Position numbers and translations under genes: made by a program
DNA from: UBA8337 sp038143435
Lineage (GTDB): Bacteria > Pseudomonadota > Alphaproteobacteria > RS24
Assembly: GCA_038143435.1 (NCBI GenBank)
Contig: JAYQLX010000004.1
Location: forward strand, 372,001-436,000
Direction: 5' to 3'
Length of the DNA stretch: 64,000 nucleotides
Shown here: one piece after another, positions 24,220 to 32,801 of the stretch
Position numbering within the stretch: position 1 is the first letter of the stretch
Layout of the letters: each line of letters starts with the position of its first letter
The notes under the pieces: model-generated
Told to the model about the DNA's origin: nothing
Database searches by the model: none
The model's input: the letters and a program-made list of their open reading frames with translations, nothing else

Positions 24220-25548
24220 TCACGCCTTTACCGGCAAATGCATTTCCACCCGCAAGCCCGGCTCGTTATCGGCCAGATGCAATTCGCCACCATGATGGGC
24301 GCAAATGGCGGCGACCAGAGACAGCCCCAAACCATGCCCGCCTGTTGAACGGCTGGCATCCAATTGCACAAATCGGTCCAGCGCATCGCCGCGCCGCTCG
24401 AGCGCAATGCCCTTGCCGCCATCGGCCAGTGACAAAACCACCTTGTCGCCCGCATGCTGCGCCGCCAGTTCAACCGAGCTGCCGACTTCAACGCCATGCG
24501 CCAAAACATTTTCCAACAGATTGACCAATGCCTGTCCCAATAAATTGGCATCACCGTGCAATTTCAAATTATCGCCGCCGGAGACTTGCAGCATCATGTC
24601 GTTATCTTCAAAAAGCGGCGCAAACAAATCGTGCAACTCGTCGAGCAGTTCATTGATATTGACCGGCCACGCCTCAAGCGTTGCAATACCGCTATCAAGC
24701 CGTGACAAGGTCAAAAGCGCATTGAAACTTTTCAGCAAACCGTCAACATCATCAAGCGCGGCGGCAAGTTCATCATTATCGGTTTTCGCCAGTTGCGCCT
24801 CAAGCCGTGCCCGCAAGCGGGTCAGCGGGGCGCGCAAATCATGCGCCAAATTATCGCTGACCTGGCGTGTCGCCAGCATAAGCTTTTCAAGCTGGGCCAA
24901 AGTCGCATTGATGCGGCTTTCGAGGACTTGCCATTCCACCCCGCCTTTGGCGACCGGTAAACGGGCCGACAAATCGCCTTGCATGACCGGCCTCAGACCC
25001 TCCCCAATCGCTTCCACGCGCTGCAAACCGCGCCGCGCCAAAAATGCCCCACCGCCCAGACCGATAAGCAATATGGCCAGCAAAGCAAACGCAAAAGCAT
25101 GTCGGAAACTGCTGAGCAAGGTTTCACCATCAGCAATTTCATGACCGACCAAAAGCACCAGATTCTCATCCACTTGCAAAAGCCGCGCCCGCACCGGTAA
25201 TCCGTTTTCAGAAAAATGCACCCAGCCTTCAGCATCGGTGCGCTCGGGTGTCGGAAAGGATTGCAAATTACCGGCAAGAAAATTGCCGAGCCCGTCCGAT
25301 AGACGCACATAGCTGCCCTGCCCCGCTTGCACGGCGCTGACGGCCTGCGCCAAAGCACGCATCCCATCGCGCTGATGCACAAAACTGAGCGCCGCCGCTT
25401 CGCGCCAAATCAGATTGTCTTGCGCCCCGCGCATAGTGTCGGCCAGCCGTCCATATAACAGCCCCATAACCAGCGCCATTGCGACCAGCAAAATGCCGGT
25501 ATAGGCGAGCGCGGCGCGAAAGCCGGCGAGGCGCAATAAATTTCTCAT
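24220..25548 (-). CDS. Sensor histidine kinase
   Basis: Membrane histidine kinase of 442 residues. Helix 1 is about residues 12-32, a periplasmic domain of about 115 residues follows, then helix 2 about 150-170. HAMP spans about 175-228. The HisKA phosphoacceptor is His236 in SDNLAHDLRAPLTRLRAR, and HATPase_c has NLLENVLAHG, LADGGKGIAL and GGHGLGLSLVAAI. It overlaps the response regulator start region by 4 bp (ATGA), forming a two-component pair. The stimulus is unknown. In rhizobial genomes a comparable pair sits between the ccm/degP genes and glnE. Confidence 0.94.
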   Translation of the reverse strand: MRNLLRLAGFRAALAYTGILLVAMALVMGLLYGRLADTMRGAQDNLIWREAAALSFVHQRDGMRALAQAVSAVQAGQGSYVRLSDGLGNFLAGNLQSFPTPERTDAEGWVHFSENGLPVRARLLQVDENLVLLVGHEIADGETLLSSFRHAFAFALLAILLIGLGGGAFLARRGLQRVEAIGEGLRPVMQGDLSARLPVAKGGVEWQVLESRINATLAQLEKLMLATRQVSDNLAHDLRAPLTRLRARLEAQLAKTDNDELAAALDDVDGLLKSFNALLTLSRLDSGIATLEAWPVNINELLDELHDLFAPLFEDNDMMLQVSGGDNLKLHGDANLLGQALVNLLENVLAHGVEVGSSVELAAQHAGDKVVLSLADGGKGIALERRGDALDRFVQLDASRSTGGHGLGLSLVAAICAHHGGELHLADNEPGLRVEMHLPVKA

Positions 25549-26228
25549 GCCTCAACCTGTAGAATAAAGCCTTGTCCGCGTTTGGTGTGCAAAAGCGGCG
25601 GGCTGAAATCCTTATCAAGCTTAGCGCGCAACCGCGAAATATGCACATCGACAACATTGGTTTGTGTGTCGAGGCCGTAATTCCAGACATTTTGCAGCAG
25701 CATGTGGCGTGTCACCACTTGCCCCTGATGGCTGGCCAGATAAGCCAGCAAGTCAAATTCGCGATTGTTCAAATCCAGCAGCGTGTCGCCGCGCCGCGCT
25801 TCGCGGGCCAGCAAATCAAGTTGCAAATCGGCCAGTTGCAATTGCGTTTGCGCCGCCTCACCGCGCCGCGCCAGCGCCGTCACCCGCGCCTGTAATTCAG
25901 CAAAAGCATAGGGCTTGGTCAGATAATCATCGCCACCGGCTTCAAATCCGGCGACCCTGTCATCAACCTCACCCAGCGCCGAGAGAAACAAAACCGGTGT
26001 GGCATCGCCCGCTTGGCGCAGATTTTCGACCACTTGCGTGCCGCTCAATTCGGGCAACATGCGGTCAACCACCAGCACATCAAAGCCGCCTTTTTGCGCT
26101 AATGCCAAGCCATCCGCCCCATTGGCGGCATGCTCAATCGCCACCCCCTCGGCGCGAAAGCGGTCGCACAGCAAAGCGGCGGCTTTGACATCGTCTTCTA
26201 TCAGCAAAAGGCGCAAGGACTGTCCCAT
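25545..26228 (-). CDS. OmpR/PhoB-type response regulator
   Basis: Transcription factor of 227 residues. The receiver domain has the acidic pair IEDD, the phosphoacceptor Asp55 in VLVVDRMLPELSGTQ, the Ser/Thr in FLSALGEV and the Lys in YLTKPYAFAEL. The C-terminal winged-helix DNA-binding domain (about residues 128-225) shows LNNREFDLLAYLASHQGQVV and TNVVDVHISRLRAKLDKDF. The start is 16 bp downstream of ccmH, so it is probably read from the cytochrome c maturation operon as well. Confidence 0.95.
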   Translation of the reverse strand: MGQSLRLLLIEDDVKAAALLCDRFRAEGVAIEHAANGADGLALAQKGGFDVLVVDRMLPELSGTQVVENLRQAGDATPVLFLSALGEVDDRVAGFEAGGDDYLTKPYAFAELQARVTALARRGEAAQTQLQLADLQLDLLAREARRGDTLLDLNNREFDLLAYLASHQGQVVTRHMLLQNVWNYGLDTQTNVVDVHISRLRAKLDKDFSPPLLHTKRGQGFILQVEA

Positions 26229-26244
26229 GCGCCGAGACTAGCTT

Positions 26245-26655
26245 TTATTGCCGAGGGGTTGAAGTGTTTTGACGCGCTGATTTACCGACCAGACGCCATG
26301 CCATCACCACGCCGAAAAGCAGGATTAGGAGCGGCATGGCCCACAGCGCCAACGTATGCGGTGCGATGCGTGGGCGAAACAGCGCGAACTCGCCATAACG
26401 TTCGACCACGGCAGTGCGAATAGCCGCATCGCTGTCGCCGGCAAGCAGGCGCGCGCGCACAAATTGTCGTAAATCTTTCGCCAAGGGGGCATCGCTATCG
26501 TCAATCGATTGATTTTGACAGACCATGCACCGCAATTCTTGACTGAGGGCACGGGCGCGCGTTTCAAGCGCCGCATCGGCCAACGCTTCGCCGGGGTCGA
26601 GCGCGTGTGCCGGTGCCAGCACGAGGGCGAATAATATCAGCAGACGCGCCATCAT
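26245..26655 (-). CDS. ccmH: Cytochrome c maturation protein CcmH
   Basis: CcmH (CycL), 136 residues, a membrane-anchored thiol oxidoreductase that reduces apocytochrome c for heme attachment. A signal peptide ends near APAHA (residues 13-17). The redox motif is LRCMVCQNQSIDDSDA with Cys43 and Cys46. A C-terminal helix TLALWAMPLLILLFGVVMAW anchors it. The ATG at 26655 overlaps the ccmF stop (ATGA); an ATG one codon later is equally possible. A longer in-frame extension upstream lies inside ccmF and is rejected. Confidence 0.94.
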   Translation of the reverse strand: MMARLLILFALVLAPAHALDPGEALADAALETRARALSQELRCMVCQNQSIDDSDAPLAKDLRQFVRARLLAGDSDAAIRTAVVERYGEFALFRPRIAPHTLALWAMPLLILLFGVVMAWRLVGKSARQNTSTPRQ

Positions 26656-28571
26656 ATTTGCCGCCGCAGCCGTGTCGCCAAAGCAAAGCTGCCGCCCAGT
26701 GCCATCAGCACCGCGCCGAGCCAAATAAAAGCGACATAGGGGTGATACCAAATGCGCAACACGCGCTTATCGCCGCTCGCTTCGCCGACCACGGCGTAAA
26801 GATGACCGGTCAAATCAGTGGTGATGGTCGCTTCGGTGGTTTGCGATCGCTCGGCTTCATAAAAACGCCGTTCAGGATAAAGATGCGCGCCCTGATGCGC
26901 GCCGCTCAGATAAGTCAGTCGTGCTTGTTCGGCCGTGTAATTGGGCCCGTCCACTTCGCGCAAGCCGTCATAGCGCAGCGCGACACCGGCAATATTAATC
27001 TGCTGGCCGGGGCTTGCCGCAACCACCGCTTCTTCGCGCCATTGTGTGGCCGCCAAAATACCGAGCAGCATCACCGCCAAACCGCCATGTGCCAAAGGTG
27101 CGGTGAAAGCGCTTGCCGGTAGTGTCCAGAATTTATGCAGCCGCGTGCGATAGGGGGTCAGGCGTTGCGCCAGGTCGAGACCGGCACCGAACAGCAACCA
27201 AAGGGCGGCAGCAAACAGCGCCACCACCATCAGCGAGGCCGCGCCACGCGTCAGCATAATGCCACAGGTCACCAAAGCCGCGGCAGCGGCGGCCAATGCC
27301 AATTTATTTTGTAGTTTTTGCACACTGCCCGTGCGCCAATTCAGCAATGGGCCGAGCGGCAGCAATAAGGCAAATGGAATGGTCAGCGGCGCGAACACCG
27401 CATTGAAATAAGGCGCGCCGACGGAAATTTTGCCCATGCCGAGCGCGTCGAGAATGAGCGGATAAATCGTGCCGATAAACACCGTCACCGTCGCCGTCGC
27501 CAAAAATATATTATTGACCAAGAGCAGCCCCTCGCGACTGACCGGCTGAAACGGGCGGTCGGCGGCCAGATGCGGCAAGCGCAAGCCATAAAGCAAAAAA
27601 CCGGCCAAAGTGAAAAGACCGAGAATGGCGAGAATGAAAAGCCCGCGCTCCGGATCATTGGCAAAAGCATGCACAGAGGTCAGCACGCCGGAGCGCACGA
27701 GAAATGTGCCCGACAGCGACAGCGCAAAGGTGATGATGGCCAAGAGCAATGTCCAACGTTTCAGCGTGTCGCGTTTTTCAGCCACCAAAGCCGAATGCAG
27801 CAAGGCCGTGCCCGCCAACCACGGCATGAGCGAGGCGTTCTCTACCGGATCCCAAAACCAAAAACCGCCCCAACCCAGTTCGTAATAGGCCCAATAAGAA
27901 CCGAGCGCGATGCCCAAAGTAAGAAAAACCCAAGCTGCCAAAATCCACGGACGCATGCGGCGCGCCCAATCTTGCCCGTCTTCTTTTCCGGTGAGCGCGG
28001 CCAGCGCAAAAGCATAAGCCATCGAAAAGCCGACATATCCGGCATAGAGCAAAGGTGGATGCGCGGCCAAAGCGAGGTCTTGCAAAATCGGTGTCAGCCC
28101 CTGCCCGCTAAACGGCGCAGGCAATAGCCGCGCAAACGGGTTTGAAGTGAATAGGAGAAAGGCCAAAAAAGCCACGCCAAGCCAGCCCTGCACCATTAAT
28201 ACGCGCGCCGAAAAACCGTCTTGGGTTTTTGAAAACGCGCCATAGGCCGCGCCATAAGCGGCGACAATCAGCACCCATAACAGCATGGAGCCCTCATGAT
28301 TGCCCCACACACCGGCAATTTTATAGATAATCGGCTTGGCGACATGACTATTGGCAAACACCACGGCGAGCGAAAAATCTGAGCGCACAAAGCCGTAAGT
28401 GAGCGCCAGAAACGCCAACAGCACGAGGATAAATTGCGCCAGCGCGGCGCGGCGTGCCAATGGCAAGGCCAAAGCCGTATCGCGCTGCATCAGATAAAGC
28501 GGCGCGACTGCTTGCACCAGCGCCACGGCCAATGCCAGCACCAAAACAAAATGGCCGAACTCGGCAATCAT
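26652..28571 (-). CDS. ccmF: Heme lyase CcmF
   Basis: CcmF (CycK/NrfE), 639 residues with about 15 helices. The heme-handling WWD-type segment is GWGGFWFWDPVENASLMPWL, and conserved regions ANSHVAKPIIYKIAGVWGNH and HPPLLYAGYVGFSMAYAFAL contain the His residues used for heme ligation. With CcmH and CcmI it attaches heme to apocytochrome c in the periplasm. It overlaps ccmE by 4 bp and ccmH by 4 bp. Confidence 0.96.
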   Translation of the reverse strand: MIAEFGHFVLVLALAVALVQAVAPLYLMQRDTALALPLARRAALAQFILVLLAFLALTYGFVRSDFSLAVVFANSHVAKPIIYKIAGVWGNHEGSMLLWVLIVAAYGAAYGAFSKTQDGFSARVLMVQGWLGVAFLAFLLFTSNPFARLLPAPFSGQGLTPILQDLALAAHPPLLYAGYVGFSMAYAFALAALTGKEDGQDWARRMRPWILAAWVFLTLGIALGSYWAYYELGWGGFWFWDPVENASLMPWLAGTALLHSALVAEKRDTLKRWTLLLAIITFALSLSGTFLVRSGVLTSVHAFANDPERGLFILAILGLFTLAGFLLYGLRLPHLAADRPFQPVSREGLLLVNNIFLATATVTVFIGTIYPLILDALGMGKISVGAPYFNAVFAPLTIPFALLLPLGPLLNWRTGSVQKLQNKLALAAAAAALVTCGIMLTRGAASLMVVALFAAALWLLFGAGLDLAQRLTPYRTRLHKFWTLPASAFTAPLAHGGLAVMLLGILAATQWREEAVVAASPGQQINIAGVALRYDGLREVDGPNYTAEQARLTYLSGAHQGAHLYPERRFYEAERSQTTEATITTDLTGHLYAVVGEASGDKRVLRIWYHPYVAFIWLGAVLMALGGSFALATRLRRQI

Positions 28572-29020
28572 GGCGCACCCTTTGCCGGATGCGGGGCATT
28601 ATATTTGCCGGATTTCTCTAAAGCTTCAGCCACCTCGGGCGGCATATAGGTTTCGTCATGCTTGGCCAGCACCGTATCGGCGCGGAATATACCCGAGCCG
28701 TCAAAGCGCCCTTCGACGACAACGCCTTGCCCTTCGCGAAACAAATCGGGCAGCATGCCCTCATAGGAAACGGCAATGTCATGCGCCAAATCAGTGACCT
28801 GAAAATCGGCGCGCAGACCGTCGCGCGTGACCGAGCCTTCGCGCACCAAACCGCCAATGCGAATGGCCTCGCCAATGGCAGCCGGTTGGGCCGCCAATTC
28901 GCTGGGCGAACGGAAAAACACGATATTGTCTTCGAGCGCGGTCAGGGCAATAAAGGCAGCCAGCGCCAAAAAAGCCAAGCCACCGCCAATTGCCGCCAAT
29001 CTGATTTGCTTGCGTGTCAT
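28568..29020 (-). CDS. ccmE: Heme chaperone CcmE
   Basis: CcmE (CycJ), 150 residues. A single N-terminal membrane anchor (about residues 8-28) is followed by an OB-fold periplasmic domain. The heme-binding His121 and Tyr125 lie in VLAKHDETYMPPEV, the exact family motif. It receives heme from CcmC (not in this window) and passes it to CcmF. It is preceded by ccmI after 80 bp. Confidence 0.96.
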   Translation of the reverse strand: MTRKQIRLAAIGGGLAFLALAAFIALTALEDNIVFFRSPSELAAQPAAIGEAIRIGGLVREGSVTRDGLRADFQVTDLAHDIAVSYEGMLPDLFREGQGVVVEGRFDGSGIFRADTVLAKHDETYMPPEVAEALEKSGKYNAPHPAKGAP

Positions 29021-29100
29021 AAAGCGTCCTCTTTGGCCGCACTATACGCAAAGCCCCGCCCTAATGACCAATTTTTTCGGCGCGGCAAATCGTGCCGATG

Positions 29101-29709
29101 TCAGCGCGCCAATCGGCGGTCGAGCATTTTGGCCAGAGGCATATTATCCGGCAGCTTTTCGCGCATTTGCCGCCATAGGATGCGTGCTTGTGCCGTCTCA
29201 CCCAATTGGTCATAGGCTTCGGCGCGCCAGAACCGCGCCGCGAAGTTTTCAGGCTCAAGCGCCAATGCGGTGTCCAGCAAATCAACCGCCGCTTCGCTGA
29301 CGACTCCGCCATCTTGTTCAATTAAGGCTTGCGCCAGACCGACCATCGCCTCGCTATTGTCGCTTTCGAGGGCCAGCAAGCGCTGCCAGCTATCAGCCGC
29401 TTTTGGATAATCTTCAATGGTCATGCGCAGCCGTGCCATCAGCAACCAGCCGGTCGCATCATTGGGCGCATCGCGCAGACGCTGCTCCAATTTGGCCATC
29501 ACCGCGCCGGGCGGCAGATCTTCCAACGCCCCTTCAAGGCGCGGTGCCAGCGGCGCATCGGCGCTGTCGGGATTGCCGATGACCAAATAAACCATAAGCG
29601 AAAAAAGCGGCACAAAGGCGAGCGTCACCAAAGCCGCTTTTTTATCTTGGCGCGCATGCAGTGGCCGGCTGACTCCATAGCCGACAGCGCAAGCCGCCAA
29701 AGCGACCAA
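29101..29709 (-). CDS. ccmI: Cytochrome c biogenesis protein CcmI (start uncertain)
   Basis: CcmI (CycH)-like apocytochrome chaperone, about 202 residues as given. A short hydrophobic N-terminus, a second helix (LVTLAFVPLFSLMVYLVIG) and a periplasmic TPR region (about residues 75-195, with AKLEQRL, AMVGLAQALIE and ALALEPENFAARFWRAEAYD) match the shorter CcmI type. The TTG at 29709 gives a truncated first helix. Reading upstream in frame gives IFWVLVALAAC starting at an ATA codon (29719-29721), where an ATG would make an ideal MFWVLVALAAC start behind GGCAGG. A CTG at 29734-29736 is also possible. It follows the nitroreductase stop by about 30 bases. Confidence 0.85.
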   Translation of the reverse strand: MVALAACAVGYGVSRPLHARQDKKAALVTLAFVPLFSLMVYLVIGNPDSADAPLAPRLEGALEDLPPGAVMAKLEQRLRDAPNDATGWLLMARLRMTIEDYPKAADSWQRLLALESDNSEAMVGLAQALIEQDGGVVSEAAVDLLDTALALEPENFAARFWRAEAYDQLGETAQARILWRQMREKLPDNMPLAKMLDRRLAR

Positions 29710-29739
29710 AACCCAAAATATGCCTGCCGTAAGCAGCGC

Positions 29740-30435
29740 TTAAAAACCCAAATAAGTGACGACTTCATCCATCGGCGCGCGCGGACTTTCCAAGCTGTTG
29801 ACCGATGCGTCAGGGTCGGCATAGCCGAGCGCCAAGCCACAAAAGAAAATATGGCTGTCGGGAATGCCCAAATATTCTTTGACCGTCGGCGCCCAAATGG
29901 CCCATGCCTCTTGCGGGCAAGTGTGCAGACCACGCTCGCGAGCCAACAGCATCATGGTCTGAATGAGCATGCCCATATCCGACCATTGGCCTTCTTGCAT
30001 TTGTTTATCGAGCGAGAAGAACATGCCGACAGGGGCATTGAAAAAAGTGAAATTGCTGGCCAGCCAAGCGAGCCGCGCCGCCTTGTCTTCGCGCGCCACG
30101 CCCATGATTTCATACATGCGCTCTCCAATATCATAGCGGCGGCTATTATAGGGGTCGCTCAATTCGGGCGGATAAATATGATATTCCGACCCCTCACCCA
30201 TCGGTTTTTCCTGACCCTTTTCAGCAATGAGTTTGACCAAATTATCGCGCGTCTCACCTTGCAAAACATGCACATTCCACGGCTGCAAATTGCCGCCTGA
30301 CGGCGACCGCACGGCCGTTTCGACAATATATTTTACATCGTCTGCGGCCACCGGTTTGTTGAGAAAAGCACGGCAGGAAAAACGCGTATTAATGGCGTCG
30401 CTGACGCCTGGTGAATTTTCGGTAAGTCTGCTCAT
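29740..30435 (-). CDS. Nitroreductase family flavoprotein
   Basis: FMN-dependent NAD(P)H oxidoreductase of 231 residues. The FMN phosphate-binding pattern RFSCRAFLNKPV and SPSGGNLQPWNVHV at the N-terminus, and MLLARERGLHTCPQEAW and FFCGLALGYADPDASVNS near the end, are typical. The ATG at 30435 is preceded by GGGAGACC; an upstream extension to 30606 lies inside the next gene and is rejected. Members reduce nitroaromatics, quinones or other acceptors; the substrate is unknown. It lies directly upstream of ccmI on the same strand. Confidence 0.9.
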   Translation of the reverse strand: MSRLTENSPGVSDAINTRFSCRAFLNKPVAADDVKYIVETAVRSPSGGNLQPWNVHVLQGETRDNLVKLIAEKGQEKPMGEGSEYHIYPPELSDPYNSRRYDIGERMYEIMGVAREDKAARLAWLASNFTFFNAPVGMFFSLDKQMQEGQWSDMGMLIQTMMLLARERGLHTCPQEAWAIWAPTVKEYLGIPDSHIFFCGLALGYADPDASVNSLESPRAPMDEVVTYLGF

Positions 30436-30541
30436 ATCGGTCTCCCTTGTGGTGGCAGAATACCCGCGCGCCAAGTAGATGACCAGCGCTATAATGTCTC
30501 GATAGAGAGGGCCGCGGCAATTGGATAAAGTGAACGGCAAA

Positions 30542-30988
30542 TTAATTGTCGAGCGGCCAATCAACGACGCGGTCTTCGCTATCGCCATCAAATGCCATTT
30601 CCGCAATCACCCGCCCTTTGACCGACATGCCGGCCTCAACCACACTATCGGCGCGGCCCGATACCAGCGGATGCCATTGCGGTAAATCTTTGCCCTCATG
30701 CAAAAGGCGATAAGCGCAGCTTGGCGGCATAAAATCAATTTTATCCAGATTGTCTTTGGACAACTTCACACAATCGGGCACCAGCTTGGTGCGTTCCTCA
30801 TAATGGGCGCAGCGGCAGCTTTGCTGATCGAGCAAATTGCAAACAATATCGGTAAAGACGATTTCACCGCTATCTTCGTCTTGCAATTTCACCAAACAGC
30901 ATTTGGCACAGCCATCGCACACGGCCTCCCATTGCGCCGCCGTCATATCGGCCAATTTGACGGTCTGCCAAAACGGCTTTTCGGCCAT
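30542..30988 (-). CDS. YcgN/UPF0260-family cysteine cluster protein
   Basis: A protein of 148 residues with the C-x2-C-x3-C pattern of the YkgJ/YcgN zinc- or iron-cluster family: CDGCAKCC near residues 24-31, then DIVCNLLDQQSCRCAHYEER and FMPPSCAYR, finishing with HPLVSG and a Trp-rich end (VVDWPLDN). The function is unknown. It lies 107 bp upstream of the nitroreductase on the same strand and is divergent from the ABC importer. Confidence 0.9.
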   Translation of the reverse strand: MAEKPFWQTVKLADMTAAQWEAVCDGCAKCCLVKLQDEDSGEIVFTDIVCNLLDQQSCRCAHYEERTKLVPDCVKLSKDNLDKIDFMPPSCAYRLLHEGKDLPQWHPLVSGRADSVVEAGMSVKGRVIAEMAFDGDSEDRVVDWPLDN

Positions 30989-31053
30989 ATTCTTCTCCTC
31001 GCGTGTCGTCGCTCAAGTTGACGCGCCCCAGACTGTCTGCCAGTTTGTCACAA

Positions 31054-32061
31054 ATGAGATGGGGAATACAGTCGCTGAAAATAGCCGCAATTAAATTGCT
31101 GATGCGCGCGCTTGCATTGGCCGTTTTGCCATTGCAGGTTTTGGCGCTGGAAGCGGTGACATTTGCCACGGATTGGAAAGCGCAAGCCGAGCAAGGTGGT
31201 TTTTATCAAGCCAAAGCGCTGGGCTTATATGAAAAAGCCGGTCTTGACGTAACCATTCGCGGCGGCGGGCCGGGCGTCAATATTCCGCAATTATTGGGCG
31301 CCGGTGCGATTGATTTCGGTATGGGCTCCAACAGCTTTATTCCCCTGAATATGGTGCGCGCCGGTGTCCCTGCCAAAGCCGTCATGGCGGCGTTTCAAAA
31401 AGACCCGCAAGTGCTCATCACCCATCCGCGGGCCGATATCACAACGCTGGCCGATATAAAAGGCAAGCCGGTAATGATTGCCGATGCCTCAATCAATGCG
31501 TTTTGGGTTTGGTTGCGCGCCAAATATGACTTTTCCGACCGGCAGATACGTAAATACACATTCAATCTGGCTCCGTTTTTGGTCAATCCAAAAGCCGTTC
31601 AGCAAGGCTATGTAACCTCCGAGCCTTATACGATTTCGACGCGCGGCGGCTTTGAGCCGCAAGTGTTTCTGCTCTCAGATTTCGGCTATCCCAGCTATGC
31701 CGCGATGGTGCTGGCGCAAAACCGGTTGATTGAAGACCGACCGGAGCTGGTGCAAGCCTTTGTCAATGCATCGATTGAAGGCTGGCGCAGCTATATTTAC
31801 GGCGACCCGAGCCCCGGCAATAAGCTCATTCTCGCCGTCAATCCCGATATGCGCCAAGACATTATCGATCAAGCGATTGAACAAATTCGCCAGCGCGGCA
31901 TGCTGGCCTCGCCCAATACGGAAAAACACGGCCTCGGCGCGATGAGTGAAGCGCGCTGGCAAAGTTTCTTCAAAACCATGTCGGAAAACGGGGTTTATCC
32001 GACAACGCTGGACTGGCAAAACGCCTTTACGACCGACTTCACCAATGCAGGTGCGCCATGA
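31054..32061 (+). CDS. ABC transporter substrate-binding protein, NMT1/THI5-like
   Basis: Periplasmic binding protein of about 335 residues. After a hydrophobic signal region (LLMRALALAVLPLQVLA) the mature part starts EAVTFATDWKAQAEQGGFYQ, the pattern of NMT1/THI5-like proteins that bind pyrimidine precursors of thiamine (ThiY) or related nitrogenous compounds; the region GGGPGVNIPQLLGAGAIDFG supports the family. The start is uncertain: ATG 31054, ATG 31102 and GTG 31003 all lack a clear ribosome site. The 3' end overlaps the ATPase gene by 4 bp. I see no TPP riboswitch upstream, so a thiamine role is only suggested. Confidence 0.87.
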   Translation: MRWGIQSLKIAAIKLLMRALALAVLPLQVLALEAVTFATDWKAQAEQGGFYQAKALGLYEKAGLDVTIRGGGPGVNIPQLLGAGAIDFGMGSNSFIPLNMVRAGVPAKAVMAAFQKDPQVLITHPRADITTLADIKGKPVMIADASINAFWVWLRAKYDFSDRQIRKYTFNLAPFLVNPKAVQQGYVTSEPYTISTRGGFEPQVFLLSDFGYPSYAAMVLAQNRLIEDRPELVQAFVNASIEGWRSYIYGDPSPGNKLILAVNPDMRQDIIDQAIEQIRQRGMLASPNTEKHGLGAMSEARWQSFFKTMSENGVYPTTLDWQNAFTTDFTNAGAP

Positions 32062-32798
32062 GTGCACTGGCTCTAAATGCAGCCAGCCTGAGATATGACA
32101 ATGGCTTCACCGCGCTCAAAAATGTGACGGCGCAGTTCAACAGCGGCAGCTTCACCGCTCTGGTCGGGCCATCCGGTTGCGGCAAATCAAGCTTGTTGCG
32201 CCTATTGGCCGGTCTTGAACAACCTTTTATCGGCAGTGTAACAGGCTTGGCGCAAAGCCAAATCGGCTTTGTTTTTCAAGAACCGACTTTGCTTGCTTGG
32301 CGCAGCGTCGCTGACAACATTACTCTGCCCTTGCAAATTGAAGGCCACAGCCCGAATGAGATTGCCGCGCGCCTTGATGAGGCATTGGCATTGGTCGGTC
32401 TTACCGATTTTGCCGACACGCTGCCGCGACAATTATCCGGAGGCATGAAAATGCGTGTGTCGCTGGCGCGTGCTTTGGCCAAACGCCCACCCGTGCTGTT
32501 GATGGATGAGCCGTTTGCCGCTTTGGACGAACTGACCCGGTTTCGTCTCGATGATGATTTACGCGCCATTTGGCAGCAGCAAAAATGCACGATTATTTTC
32601 GTAACCCATAGCGTTACCGAAGCCGCCTATCTGGCCGAGCGCGCATTGGTGATGCAGGGCGGGGAAATTCAAAAGGAAATTGCCATTGATCAAAGCGGCC
32701 GCGACAGCGGTTTTCGCAGCGCGCCTACTTTCACCGCGGCCTGCAATGCGTTGAGCGTGGCACTTGGACATGGCACTGGCGCTGGAGGTGGAGCTTAA
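32058..32798 (+). CDS. ABC transporter ATP-binding protein (ThiZ/SsuB-like)
   Basis: ATPase of 246 residues for the adjacent importer. Walker A is GPSGCGKSS (residues 37-45), the Q-loop is FVFQEPTLLAWRSV, the signature is RQLSGGMKMRVSLARAL, Walker B is VLLMDEPFAALDE and the switch His is in IIFVTHSVTEAAYL. The ATLLAW-type Q-loop is typical of nitrate/sulfonate/pyrimidine importers. ATGA overlap with the binding protein gene and 3 bp to the permease indicate one transcript. Confidence 0.94.
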   Translation: MSALALNAASLRYDNGFTALKNVTAQFNSGSFTALVGPSGCGKSSLLRLLAGLEQPFIGSVTGLAQSQIGFVFQEPTLLAWRSVADNITLPLQIEGHSPNEIAARLDEALALVGLTDFADTLPRQLSGGMKMRVSLARALAKRPPVLLMDEPFAALDELTRFRLDDDLRAIWQQQKCTIIFVTHSVTEAAYLAERALVMQGGEIQKEIAIDQSGRDSGFRSAPTFTAACNALSVALGHGTGAGGGA

Positions 32799-32801
32799 GC
32801 G

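Noticed and set aside
30989..31060. TPP riboswitch before the thiamine-type importer
   Set aside because: I looked for the conserved CTGAGA and ACC elements and found none in the short leader.
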